In this document: in pieces, positions 6,018 through 13,004 of the stretch
Numbering within the stretch: position 1 is the first letter of the stretch
Layout: each line of letters opens with the position of its first letter
NCBI GenBank assembly: GCA_902803585.1
Contig: CADCQO010000108.1
Span: 1 to 19,102 of the forward strand
From: an uncultured Ruminococcus sp.
Lineage (GTDB): Bacteria; Bacillota; Clostridia; Oscillospirales; Acutalibacteraceae
Length of the DNA stretch: 19,102 nucleotides
Direction: 5' to 3'
Made by a program: the position numbers and the translations under genes
Notes under the pieces: generated by a model
What the model was told of the DNA's origin: nothing
Database searches by the model: none
The model's input: only the letters and a program-made list of their open reading frames with translations

Positions 6018-8577
6018 AAAGTGCGGCAGTGAATGGAAAACCAATGCACGTGCCAGCCTTATCATACGTTGCCCGTTCTGCGGCGCAGAGCTTGAGGAGG
6101 AAAAAGAGGACAAGCTGACGTTTAAGGACGCGAAGGAAGCCTTACGGTATATCGTTAAGACCTATGGAGTAGATGTTATCATCGATGGCATACAGCTCAG
6201 AGCGCTCCTCGATGAATTTATTCCTGATCTGAAACAGGAACGGAAGGTGTTCATGGATGCCTATGAACAAGGTATGTGTAATGCGCTGTATCTGGCTCAT
6301 GATGAATCTGAGATTGACAAATGTATTGCTATCCTCCAGTCTATCAAGGTACTGACAACAGATGCCTGCATGGCGGAAAAATGGGCAAGCTATGTAGTAG
6401 AATGCTTCGTTTATGCGCTGGATTGGAACGTGCCGATGTTTGGTATTACACCCAATATCCATATGCACCAGATGCCCGAAAATATACGCGAACCCAACAG
6501 ACGGCTCATCGGTTCGGGAGATTTCTCGGACGAGGAAATGTCCGGCGGGAATGATTCTCCAGCAGGCGGAGAGCCGGAAAAGGAAGCACACTCTACTATT
6601 TTCGGATTTTTCCACGGCAGCGATGATGAGGCCTCTGAAAAAGAGGTGAATCCCGCAGCTGAAGGCGCTGAACCGGAAAAGAAACCCGAAGAAGAGCCGC
6701 AGCGTCCGGAGCTTGACTTTGCCGGTAAAGCGGAAGAGGAAGAAAAGAAGGACGAGCCGAAGGAACAGACCGAAGAGAAACCTGAAGAAAAACCCCAGCG
6801 TCCGATTTTCGACTTTACCGATGAAGCGGAAGAGGAAGAAAAGAAGGATAAGCTGGAAGAACAGACCGAAGAGAAACCCGAAGAAAAGCCCCAGCGTCCG
6901 ATTTTCGACTTTACCGATGAAGCGGAAGAGGAAGAAAAGAAGGATAAGCCGGAAGAACAGACCGAAGAGAAACCCGAAGAAAAGCCCCAGCGTCCGATCT
7001 TTGACTTTACCGATGAAGCCGGGAAGGAAGAAGAGAAAACGGAGGAAACTCCCGAAGAAAAAATAGAGATCAAAGAAAAAACAGAATCAACAGAAACAAA
7101 GGATAACCAACAGAATCAGATAGCAACTGTACAGACTCCCTGGATGCAGCAGATGATGCAGAACGGCGATATGTCCCAGCAGATGCCATGGGGCTACAAC
7201 CCGTGGATGCAGCAGATGCCTCAGATGCCGCAGAACGGTGAAATGCCGCAGCAGATGCCATGGGGCTACAACCCGTGGATGCAGCAGATGCCTCAGAATG
7301 GCGAGATGCCGCAGCAGATGCCATGGGGCTACAATCCATGGATGCAGATGCCTCAGAATGGTGAAATGCCGCAGAACGGTGAGATGCCGCAGATGCCATG
7401 GGGCTATAATCCGTGGATGCAGCAGATGCCGCAAATGCCGCAGAATGGTGAAATGCCGCAGCAGATGCCGTGGGGCTACAACCCATGGATGCAGCAGATG
7501 CCGAACCAGCCCACGCCTGCCGCTAAGCCGGAACCGCCCAAAACGCCGGCAGCTCCGACAGCACCAGCGGCACCAACAGCGCCGGCAGCTCCGACAACAC
7601 CCAAGCCGGAAGAGTCTGTACCGCCGGCAGCATCTCCGACAATACCCAAGCCGGAAGAGCCTGCACCGACAGCACCCAAAGCAGAAGTACCTGCTGAACC
7701 GAAGAAATCTTCATCCGAAGTCGTACCGAGCAGATATAATAATATTCAGCTGCCGCCAAACCTCAAAGTCTTTACAGCGGCAGAAGCAGCAACAAAGACC
7801 GGAAGCCGTGTAAGCATTCCTGAAGGCTACCAGATGATTGAAGATGCCGCATTCTCCGGCAACAAAACGCTTGAATCCATCGAACTGCCTTCTACTATGC
7901 TCAAAGTCGGTGAGAGTGCCTTTGAAAACTGCTCCAGACTGATAACCATCAATCTGCCGGAGGGTCTGAAGGATATCGGACGCGGTGCCTTCGCTAACTG
8001 TATAAGTCTGACGAAGATTGTCATTCCTTCTACGATTATCAGAATCAGACAGAGTACCTTCAGCGGCTGTGAGAAACTCAGAGATTTTTCGATTCCGTCT
8101 ACTGTCAAGAGCCTCGGCAAACACGCTTTCCTCAACTGTGAATCGCTGCAGGAGGTTGTAGTGCCTGACGGTGTGGAGGAACTGCCTGAGAACGTATTCA
8201 GCGGATGCCGTTCACTGGTAAAGGCGGTATTGCCGGAATCTGTCAAGTATATCCGCAAGAGTGTGTTCAGCTGGTGTGAGGCATTGACAACTGTGAATAT
8301 TCCCGAAGCTGTTACAGATATCGGAGATGGTGCGTTTACCGGCTGCAGTTCACTGAGAACGGTAAATATTCCGAAGAATCTGGAGTTTATCGGTTATGGT
8401 TCGTTCAGTAAATGCAACAATCTCAGATCGCTGATTCTTCCTGATACTGTTACGAGCATAGGTGAGAACGCCTTTAATGGTTCTAACCGCACACTTGTCG
8501 TTTATTGCTCTCATGGCAACAACTACATCAAGCGTTATTGCAGAATGAATCGTGTAAAGTGTAAGGATGTTGAATAA
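6007..8577 (+). CDS. Zinc-ribbon / tandem-repeat / BspA-type leucine-rich repeat protein, 856 aa
   Basis: This is a multi-domain protein of unknown function. Residues 1-30 form a zinc ribbon with Cys3, Cys6, Cys22 and Cys25. Residues ~35-145 are a helical domain (KTYGVDVIIDGIQLRALLDE) of a type I recall, without certainty, from other clostridial zinc-ribbon proteins. Residues ~170-230 are acidic linker. Residues 231-352 are about four copies of a 32-residue acidic repeat beginning PQRPIFDFTDEA. Residues 378-500 are five Met/Gln/Pro/Trp repeats with PWMQQMPQ and MPWGYN. Residues 501-570 are a Pro/Ala/Thr linker. Residues ~595-845 are about ten ~23-residue leucine-rich repeats of BspA/LRR_5 type (IPSTV...IG..AF..C.SL). 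There is no signal peptide, lipobox, membrane segment or sorting motif, so the protein looks cytoplasmic. That is odd for BspA-type repeats, which are commonly found on surface proteins. Confidence 0.93.
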   Translation: MQCKKCGSEWKTNARASLIIRCPFCGAELEEEKEDKLTFKDAKEALRYIVKTYGVDVIIDGIQLRALLDEFIPDLKQERKVFMDAYEQGMCNALYLAHDESEIDKCIAILQSIKVLTTDACMAEKWASYVVECFVYALDWNVPMFGITPNIHMHQMPENIREPNRRLIGSGDFSDEEMSGGNDSPAGGEPEKEAHSTIFGFFHGSDDEASEKEVNPAAEGAEPEKKPEEEPQRPELDFAGKAEEEEKKDEPKEQTEEKPEEKPQRPIFDFTDEAEEEEKKDKLEEQTEEKPEEKPQRPIFDFTDEAEEEEKKDKPEEQTEEKPEEKPQRPIFDFTDEAGKEEEKTEETPEEKIEIKEKTESTETKDNQQNQIATVQTPWMQQMMQNGDMSQQMPWGYNPWMQQMPQMPQNGEMPQQMPWGYNPWMQQMPQNGEMPQQMPWGYNPWMQMPQNGEMPQNGEMPQMPWGYNPWMQQMPQMPQNGEMPQQMPWGYNPWMQQMPNQPTPAAKPEPPKTPAAPTAPAAPTAPAAPTTPKPEESVPPAASPTIPKPEEPAPTAPKAEVPAEPKKSSSEVVPSRYNNIQLPPNLKVFTAAEAATKTGSRVSIPEGYQMIEDAAFSGNKTLESIELPSTMLKVGESAFENCSRLITINLPEGLKDIGRGAFANCISLTKIVIPSTIIRIRQSTFSGCEKLRDFSIPSTVKSLGKHAFLNCESLQEVVVPDGVEELPENVFSGCRSLVKAVLPESVKYIRKSVFSWCEALTTVNIPEAVTDIGDGAFTGCSSLRTVNIPKNLEFIGYGSFSKCNNLRSLILPDTVTSIGENAFNGSNRTLVVYCSHGNNYIKRYCRMNRVKCKDVE
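6697..7062 (+). repeat. 96-bp in-frame tandem repeat (acidic PQRPIFDFTDEA unit)
   Basis: Three full copies of a 96-base unit, plus one shortened copy, encode residues 231-352 of the protein at 6007. Copies two and three are almost identical at the DNA level, including synonymous positions, which indicates recent duplication or ongoing slippage. Each unit has an aromatic DF core followed by a Glu/Lys-rich stretch. Confidence 0.9.
7138..7506 (+). repeat. 63-72-bp in-frame tandem repeat (Met/Gln/Pro/Trp unit)
   Basis: Five imperfect copies encode residues 378-500, built from PWMQQMPQ, NGEMPQQ and MPWGYN. Copies differ in length by whole codons (for example NGEMPQ is doubled in one). DNA identity between copies is very high. 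Methionine, glutamine, proline and tryptophan dominate, so the segment is expected to be disordered and sticky. Confidence 0.9.
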
Positions 8578-8604
8578 GAAGTCCTTGACGAAAACGATAG
8601 TCAT

Positions 8605-8642
8605 AAAAGCGGTGGGAAATGCTCCTGCCGCTTTCATTTTTT
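8605..8642 (+). terminator. Rho-independent terminator / attenuator after the LRR gene
   Basis: AAAGCGG (8606-8612) pairs with CCGCTTT (8628-8634). The stem continues inward through two wobble pairs and GGA/TCC to a five-base loop, and CATTTTTT follows. It sits only 16 bases before the ATG of the next gene, so it probably lowers expression of that gene and does not mark a fully separate unit. I see no promoter between it and the next gene. Confidence 0.8.
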
Positions 8643-8658
8643 GAAGGAAGTGAATGTT

Positions 8659-8934
8659 ATGAGGTATTTTTCAGATGAAAGAATTCAGCAGATGAAGGAG
8701 CAGATGATCCGTCATTACGGAGAAGCGGAATCCCAGAGATATCTGGCATGGATCACACGGATAGAAATGCTGGACAAGCGCAACGATCAGTACGGCGACT
8801 GTCGGGCAGAGCTGATGCAGGCAATGGCACAGCTGGAACAGGAAACGGGGCGTTATGTTCATAGGGGCAGGACAAATCCTGACGATGAAGACAGCGATGC
8901 CTTTGAATATGAAAATTATGGCAACACAACTTGA
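8659..8934 (+). CDS. Small hypothetical protein
   Basis: This encodes a 91-residue soluble, largely helical and charged protein starting MRYFSDERIQQMKEQMIRHY. It has one cysteine and an acidic C-terminal tail (DDEDSDAFEYE). I do not recognise a family. The ATG at 8659 has AAGGAAGTG at a proper distance; the TTG at 8641 in the same frame is not needed. It lies 81 bases after the LRR gene, with a terminator hairpin in between. Expression therefore probably depends on read-through from the 5828 promoter, which would give a low ratio to the large protein. A small partner or regulator of the LRR protein is an inference from position only. Confidence 0.75.
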   Translation: MRYFSDERIQQMKEQMIRHYGEAESQRYLAWITRIEMLDKRNDQYGDCRAELMQAMAQLEQETGRYVHRGRTNPDDEDSDAFEYENYGNTT

Positions 8935-8943
8935 AGCCTCATA

Positions 8944-8994
8944 AAAACAGACCGAGCGATGGATTGGACAATCATTGCTCGGTCAGATTTTTTT
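8944..8994. terminator. Bidirectional terminator between convergent genes
   Basis: GACCGAGCGATG (8950-8961) pairs with CATTGCTCGGTC (8973-8984) with one wobble. Seven T follow on the plus strand (8988-8994) and AAAAA precedes the stem, giving a T-run for minus-strand transcripts. It serves both the gene ending at 8934 and the convergent gene ending at 9020. Confidence 0.88.
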
Positions 8995-9019
8995 AGCTGA
9001 TTTCAGCAGTCCTTTTGTG

Positions 9020-9859
9020 TCAGCTGGTGATTTCGCCGCAGCTCATGCAGGTGTGCGCTTTTTTCTTGTCGAGGGGAATATTGGAAGGGAAAAACTCGTT
9101 TGTGGGGAACTCGATGCTGCTGAAAAGCTCACAGGGATCTTCAGAACTGGATACACATTCCTTGTGCGGGATACAGAAGTCATAGGCGGGAATCAGCATT
9201 TGTACATTGCGCTCCAGCTGTACAATACTGAACAGACCGACAGATACGAGTACCTGTTTATCTGCTTCAGGGCCTACAAATTCTCCGCCGTAGCGTCTTA
9301 TGATAGCTTCCGGAATGCGGTACTGCGGCATACAGGGACGGCTGCATGATTCGCTCAGTTTGGCACAGAGCGGTATCGGTTCAGCTACCTGCACAACAGC
9401 CTTCGGACAGTTGCGGGTCGGCTGGTTCTGCTGATCTGGTGCGCTTGCGCTGCAGTCTGACGAGAAAATCTTGACGCTGCCGTCACTGCCGAACAGTACG
9501 GCCCGCTTTGAAAAGACCGCCAGACCCTTGACGGGCATAGGCAGGGCGTTCGGTGCCATGAATACGTCCAGACAAACATCGAAATAAAACGTCATATCTA
9601 CCGCATAGAATCCCTTGTTGAATGGGATCGGCTGTAAACCGATGGATACACTGCATACTTCAACATCATTCAGGCGCACATTGGCGGCTTTATCTATCAT
9701 ACATTGTGCAGGCTTCGTCAAGAGTACCGGCAGATCTTCCAGACAGTCTTTATCGGAACAGGAATCATAGATTCTTGAGGCGTTGATGCAGACCGCTTCT
9801 TTGCTCTTGTCGCTCGGATAACAGTCTTCGCAGCCGTTGCAGAGAACATTTTCTGACAT
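9020..9859 (-). CDS. Cysteine-rich conserved hypothetical protein, possibly a spore-layer component
   Basis: The 279-residue protein is rich in cysteine: C7, C10 and C13 in CNGCEDC, then C24, C34, C39 and more, ending with CMSCG near the C-terminus. After the Cys cluster come KEAVCINASRIYDSCSDKDC and LEDLPVLL, then a beta-rich region with YAVDMTFYFDVCLDVF and VLFGSDGSVKIFSSD. I recall similar unannotated proteins as widespread in spore-forming Clostridia, but I cannot confirm this here. The ATG at 9859 has GGAGGA upstream. Upstream sequence fits the mother-cell sigma-K pattern, which would suit a disulfide-linked coat or exosporium protein. There is no signal peptide. A metal-binding or redox function remains possible. 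Confidence 0.88.
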   Translation of the reverse strand: MSENVLCNGCEDCYPSDKSKEAVCINASRIYDSCSDKDCLEDLPVLLTKPAQCMIDKAANVRLNDVEVCSVSIGLQPIPFNKGFYAVDMTFYFDVCLDVFMAPNALPMPVKGLAVFSKRAVLFGSDGSVKIFSSDCSASAPDQQNQPTRNCPKAVVQVAEPIPLCAKLSESCSRPCMPQYRIPEAIIRRYGGEFVGPEADKQVLVSVGLFSIVQLERNVQMLIPAYDFCIPHKECVSSSEDPCELFSSIEFPTNEFFPSNIPLDKKKAHTCMSCGEITS

Positions 9860-9890
9860 GATATTTTCCTCCTTTTGGTTGCATATACCC

Positions 9891-9918
9891 TATTATATGA
9901 CTGTTTGTTCCGAAACGT
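9891..9918 (-). promoter_or_regulatory. Possible sporulation (sigma-K-like) or sigma-A promoter of the Cys-rich gene
   Basis: On the minus strand CATATAATA (9891-9899) fits the sigma-K -10 pattern CATAnnnTA, with AC (9917-9918) 17 bases upstream as its short -35. The same bases contain TATAAT (9892-9897), but no good sigma-A -35 lies 16-18 bases upstream. The motif is short, so chance is possible. Confidence 0.4.
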
Positions 9919-9930
9919 GCGTAAGCGCCG

Positions 9931-9964
9931 AAAAAAGCACACTCTCCATGAAAGAGAATGTGCT
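9931..9964 (-). terminator. Rho-independent terminator of the Ser-rich lipoprotein gene
   Basis: AGCACA (9936-9941) pairs with TGTGCT (9959-9964). After one mismatch the stem continues TCTC/GAGA around a seven-base loop. On the minus strand it is followed by TTTTTT (9931-9936 as A). It ends transcription of the gene at 9982 just before the Cys-rich gene's promoter. Confidence 0.8.
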
Positions 9965-9981
9965 TCTGTGAATGGTGGCTC

Positions 9982-10935
9982 TTATTCGTCTTCTTCACCG
10001 TCTTCGTCAAGATAGGTGGTGTTCATAACAGTCGTGATGTTCTTGTCTTTGAGAATGCCCTTTTCCATATTGACAACAAAGCAGACATAGCCCTTGTCCT
10101 GTGCAGAGGCGGGTTCCTGTGTCCAGACTTCTACCAATGCGGTGTTGTCCTTGATGGTAACGGAGCCTAAATCGCAGTCGTCGCTCCTGCTGTAAACGGA
10201 AACGACAATCAGTGCATCGTTCATGGAGAAGTAGCCTTCGTCCATATCCTTTGTTTTGTCCGCAAAGGATATTTTATCCACGTTTGCGTTGTCGGTATAG
10301 GCAACATTCAAAGAGTAAGCCTTGCTGTTATTCTCTAAAAAGTCGCTGAATTCTGCGGGTGAAGTGATATAATAGGCGGCCGGCAAAGCGGAATCGTTTG
10401 CAAATCCTTCCGGAGAAAGATAGGTCATCTGATAGGACAGATCAACAAAGCCTGTATTTTCGCCGTTCTCATGATCTTCACTGTTTTCGGTGTCTTGGCT
10501 GTCCTCGTCGGAATCTTCTTCAAAGTCGCTGATATCCAGTTGGTTGGGGTCAATCGTGATATTTCCGTTTTCGTCAATGGAAATACCGGGCTGCGAGGTT
10601 TCTGCGGAAGTTTCAGAAGAAGTCTGCGTCTGGCTGCTGTCTGGTGAAGCAGATTCTGTATTGCCGGAGGTGTTTTCCGTACTGCGGGAAGTATCAGACT
10701 TTTCGGAGGAATTCTGCGGTTCAGAAGAAACGTGAGAGTCTGAAGCAGCGGAAGAACCGGAAGAAGCAGAAGTATCAGAAGAGCCGGCAGATTCAGAAGA
10801 AGCGGCAGAATCGCCCGAAACAGCAGAGGCAGCGGAAGCGTTGGAGGAACTGTTGTTTTTTTGAGAGGAACCGCAGCCGGATACAAGGGAGGCTGTCAGT
10901 AAACAGGTGAGAAGTACAGCAATTGTTCGTTTCAT
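9982..10935 (-). CDS. Ser-rich tethered lipoprotein, unknown function
   Basis: The 317-residue precursor has a typical lipoprotein signal: MKRT, a hydrophobic core, and lipobox LVSGC with Cys21 as the lipidation site. About 100 residues very rich in Ser, Ala, Thr and Glu follow and should act as a flexible wall-spanning tether. Next come a short IDENGNITIDP segment and an acidic stretch. The C-terminal domain of ~150 residues (from about SYQMTYLSPEGFAND to the end) looks globular and beta-rich, with YVCFVVNMEKGILKDKNITT near the end. I cannot name its family with confidence. The ATG at 10935 has AAGGAG 11 bases upstream; the GTG at 10947 would touch the Shine-Dalgarno and lengthen the basic N-region. 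It follows the gene at 10978 by 42 bases, so cotranscription is likely. Confidence 0.88.
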   Translation of the reverse strand: MKRTIAVLLTCLLTASLVSGCGSSQKNNSSSNASAASAVSGDSAASSESAGSSDTSASSGSSAASDSHVSSEPQNSSEKSDTSRSTENTSGNTESASPDSSQTQTSSETSAETSQPGISIDENGNITIDPNQLDISDFEEDSDEDSQDTENSEDHENGENTGFVDLSYQMTYLSPEGFANDSALPAAYYITSPAEFSDFLENNSKAYSLNVAYTDNANVDKISFADKTKDMDEGYFSMNDALIVVSVYSRSDDCDLGSVTIKDNTALVEVWTQEPASAQDKGYVCFVVNMEKGILKDKNITTVMNTTYLDEDGEEDE

Positions 10936-10977
10936 GGTGGTACACACTCCTTTTTTAATATTCTGGAACAGGTCTGG

Positions 10978-11649
10978 TTATCGTGAAAGGAAAACAAAGG
11001 AAGGCTGTCTGGTATGACGGAGGAAACGGCACTTTGCCATATCATGACTGCCGCATCGCTTGCAGATCTGCATCGGTGTTCTGTCATCAGATACGGATAC
11101 ATTGGAATTCAGTGCTCTTGCAATCGCCTCTGCCCGTGCGGAAGACAGCAGTTTTGATTTCAGTGTCATGATCTCGTCCAGCTTTTCCGTCAGACAGCCA
11201 TTTTCCAGTCCGTCCACAATCGTTTTGGAAATGACGGCGGGGGTTACATACTTGTCAATGTCGGTCATGTTGATTTCCTTTGCGCCGCAGTTCTGGCATT
11301 TTGTGCCGCTGATAACGTCAGAGGGAGCGCCGAAATTTTTTCTCATAAATTCAATCGTGATGGTACGTCCGCTGTTATGGAATCTTGCCAACTGTACTGT
11401 CATTGCTACCATGCCGCCGAAAAGCTGTGTAAACCAGAAATGCTCTTCCTGCGTGGCAAAGTCTGTCTGCGGAAAGACAAAATCCTCAAATATGCCGTTC
11501 TTTCGGAAACCGTCCTCCAGTTTTCTGGTGGATTCGTTTGTTTCCCATTCTTTGATACATTCGTCAATGTAATTTTCGTATCTGGTTTCTCCGCTGGCAT
11601 GGAGAATGTGCTTTAATCCGTTGAGAGAGGCTGCATAAAAATTCATCAT
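10978..11649 (-). CDS. Hypothetical protein with two separated CxxC pairs (probable zinc site)
   Basis: The 223-residue soluble protein is not one I recognise. The N-terminal ~110 residues look helical (MNFYAASLNGLKHILHASGE, FWFTQLFGGMVAMTVQLARF). A CQNCGAKE pair lies at C118/C121 and a second pair, CKRCGSHD, at C196/C199, about 75 residues later. Together they could form one zinc ribbon with a long helical insertion, or two half-sites. ATG 11649 follows AAGGAG. Translation could also begin at the next codon, which is also ATG. A promoter at 11767-11795 drives it. It is the first gene of a leftward unit with the Ser-rich lipoprotein. Confidence 0.85.
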   Translation of the reverse strand: MMNFYAASLNGLKHILHASGETRYENYIDECIKEWETNESTRKLEDGFRKNGIFEDFVFPQTDFATQEEHFWFTQLFGGMVAMTVQLARFHNSGRTITIEFMRKNFGAPSDVISGTKCQNCGAKEINMTDIDKYVTPAVISKTIVDGLENGCLTEKLDEIMTLKSKLLSSARAEAIARALNSNVSVSDDRTPMQICKRCGSHDMAKCRFLRHTRQPSFVFLSR

Positions 11650-11762
11650 TCATACTCCTTTTTATCCTTGCTTGTTTCAATTCTTGTGTGTTCAGCTGAA
11701 ATCTGAGGCAATCGTCCTTTTTTCACAGAATGCAACACAAAAAACACTGCAACTGTGTTACA

Positions 11763-11795
11763 GTATAGTTTATACAGACAGCGAATGTTTGTCAA
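11763..11795 (-). promoter_or_regulatory. Sigma-A promoter of the 10978-11649 gene with overlapping palindrome
   Basis: On the minus strand TTGACA (11790-11795) and TAAACT (11767-11772) are 17 bases apart. GTATA-GTT-TATAC (11763-11775), a perfect 5-3-5 inverted repeat, overlaps the -10 and the likely start point and could be an operator. The leader would be about 110 nt. Confidence 0.7.
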
Positions 11796-11884
11796 GTGGC
11801 AGCAAACTATAACCATTATATATGAAAAGAAAGAAATAAACAATGTTTTTTGGTAAAAATTTTAAAAATATTCGCCTTCCTAAA

Positions 11885-11913
11885 TTGACAAATAGTGGCG
11901 GATAACATATACT
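11885..11913 (+). promoter_or_regulatory. Sigma-A promoter of the 11986 gene cluster
   Basis: A perfect TTGACA (11885-11890) and TATACT (11908-11913) are separated by 17 bases. The start would be near 11920, with a ~66-nt leader to the ATG at 11986. It is divergent from the promoter at 11763-11795, about 90 bases away, in a strongly AT-rich intergenic region that holds no other gene. Confidence 0.8.
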
Positions 11914-11985
11914 TTACTATATAGAGTATTCTTTACTGTTGACCATATGGAGCGAAAACGATTTTATAGTAAAGGACTGTCAGCG

Positions 11986-12912
11986 ATGATTTGCAACAAA
12001 TGCGGTACAGATGTACCTGACCATTCTAATTTCTGTGTACGCTGCGGCAACAGACTCAGACCGGAAACGGCTGTTCCCAATATGCCCGCTCCGCAGCAGC
12101 CCCAGCAGTCACCCCAGCCTGCTGCCAAACCTCAGTCGTCCAGTACGCCCTTCGGCGGACGGCAGATTTCCGACAAACATTATTCCCTTGAGGATATTGC
12201 CCGTCAGCAGGCAGAAAGCAATAATGAAATAGGGCTTGCCTCCGCTCCGCCTGACAGAGGCAGAAAACCTAAAAAACGCCGCCGCCCGCCGGAAGCTGCT
12301 CTGCCTCCTATCGGTTCAAGCGATGATATGGACATGAACGCTCTGAAAGATTCACCGTCCCAGCCGACACCGCCCGCACCGTCCAGAAATGACGTGCAGT
12401 CAGCGAATCCCCTTTTACAGCCGCTGAATGAGGTACGGCAGGCAGCACGACAGGGTACGAAACCTACCCGTCATATGTCGAAAATACCGGAGAAGGTTAA
12501 TCCGCTTCTGAAACCGATTGATGAATTGGTCAACCCGACAAAGCCCAGAACCGCGCCTCCGGCATCGTCACAAACGACACAGCCGCAGAATGCACCTTCT
12601 GTACCATTACAGACCGCACAGCCGCAGAATGTACCTTCTGTACCGTTACAGACCGCACAGCCGCAGAATGTACCTTCTGTACCATTACAGACCGCACAGC
12701 CGCAGAATGCACCTTCTGAATCGGTGCAGCCTGCCCGTCCGGCATCTTCTTATACCGGTCAGACCTATCGCTACACGATCACTACACCGCCTGTTCCGTA
12801 CGGCTTGCAGCAGCAGACCAATATCCCGCTTTTCAGCGGTGATATTACTGCGCAGGTGGAAACATTGCGGCGGGAGTATTTCGCTAAAAAGAATGCTTCC
12901 ACAGCACATTGA
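11986..12912 (+). CDS. Zinc-ribbon, Pro/Gln-rich disordered protein
   Basis: The 308-residue protein starts with a zinc ribbon, C3-x2-C6-x10-C17-x2-C20 (MICNKCG...FCVRCGNRL). Nearly all the rest is low-complexity and rich in Pro, Gln, Ser and Ala. Features inside it are a basic patch GRKPKKRRRPP, two copies of NPLL[QK]P[LI][ND]E[VL] at about residues 141-150 and 172-181, four 13-residue repeats, and a C-terminal segment ending QVETLRREYFAKK that may be a short helix. There is no signal peptide or membrane segment. The ATG at 11986 follows AAAGGA by nine bases; the ATG at 11947 lacks a ribosome site. I do not know its function. The architecture suggests a nucleic-acid or partner binding hub. 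Confidence 0.85.
   Translation: MICNKCGTDVPDHSNFCVRCGNRLRPETAVPNMPAPQQPQQSPQPAAKPQSSSTPFGGRQISDKHYSLEDIARQQAESNNEIGLASAPPDRGRKPKKRRRPPEAALPPIGSSDDMDMNALKDSPSQPTPPAPSRNDVQSANPLLQPLNEVRQAARQGTKPTRHMSKIPEKVNPLLKPIDELVNPTKPRTAPPASSQTTQPQNAPSVPLQTAQPQNVPSVPLQTAQPQNVPSVPLQTAQPQNAPSESVQPARPASSYTGQTYRYTITTPPVPYGLQQQTNIPLFSGDITAQVETLRREYFAKKNASTAH
12574..12729 (+). repeat. 39-bp in-frame tandem repeat, four copies
   Basis: Four copies of a 13-codon unit (TAQPQNVPSVPLQ) lie in the gene at 11986. The middle copies are nearly identical in DNA, so copy number could vary between strains. Confidence 0.92.
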
Positions 12913-12930
12913 CGGCAAAGAAAAACATTG

Positions 12931-12971
12931 TCAGACAGCAGTTTGCCCGCCGGCTTTCTGTTTTTGTCTGA
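12931..12971 (+). other. Nested hairpin between the two Pro/Gln-rich genes
   Basis: TCAGACA (12931-12937) pairs with TGTCTGA (12965-12971). Inside it, CAG/CTG and GCC/GGC can also pair. TTTTT lies within the 3' side, not after the stem, so it is a poor terminator. It may be an mRNA processing or stability element between genes at 11986 and 13005. Confidence 0.35.
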
Positions 12972-13004
12972 GAAATAAACAACAAAATTATGGAGATGAT
13001 TATT

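Noticed and set aside
6411..7486. Long minus-strand frames (6411-7073 and 7070-7486) opposite the repeat region
   Set aside because: They mirror the repetitive codons of the plus-strand gene, give Ser- or Ala/Ser-rich nonsense repeats, and lack ribosome binding sites.
6713..7813. Arg/Lys-rich plus-strand frames (6713-7066 and 7238-7813) in another phase
   Set aside because: They are out-of-phase readings of the tandem repeats; the real frame is fixed by the zinc ribbon upstream and the LRR domain downstream.
11060..11572. 170-residue plus-strand frame antisense to the paired-CxxC gene
   Set aside because: No Shine-Dalgarno or promoter; the minus frame has a good start, a promoter and two CxxC pairs.
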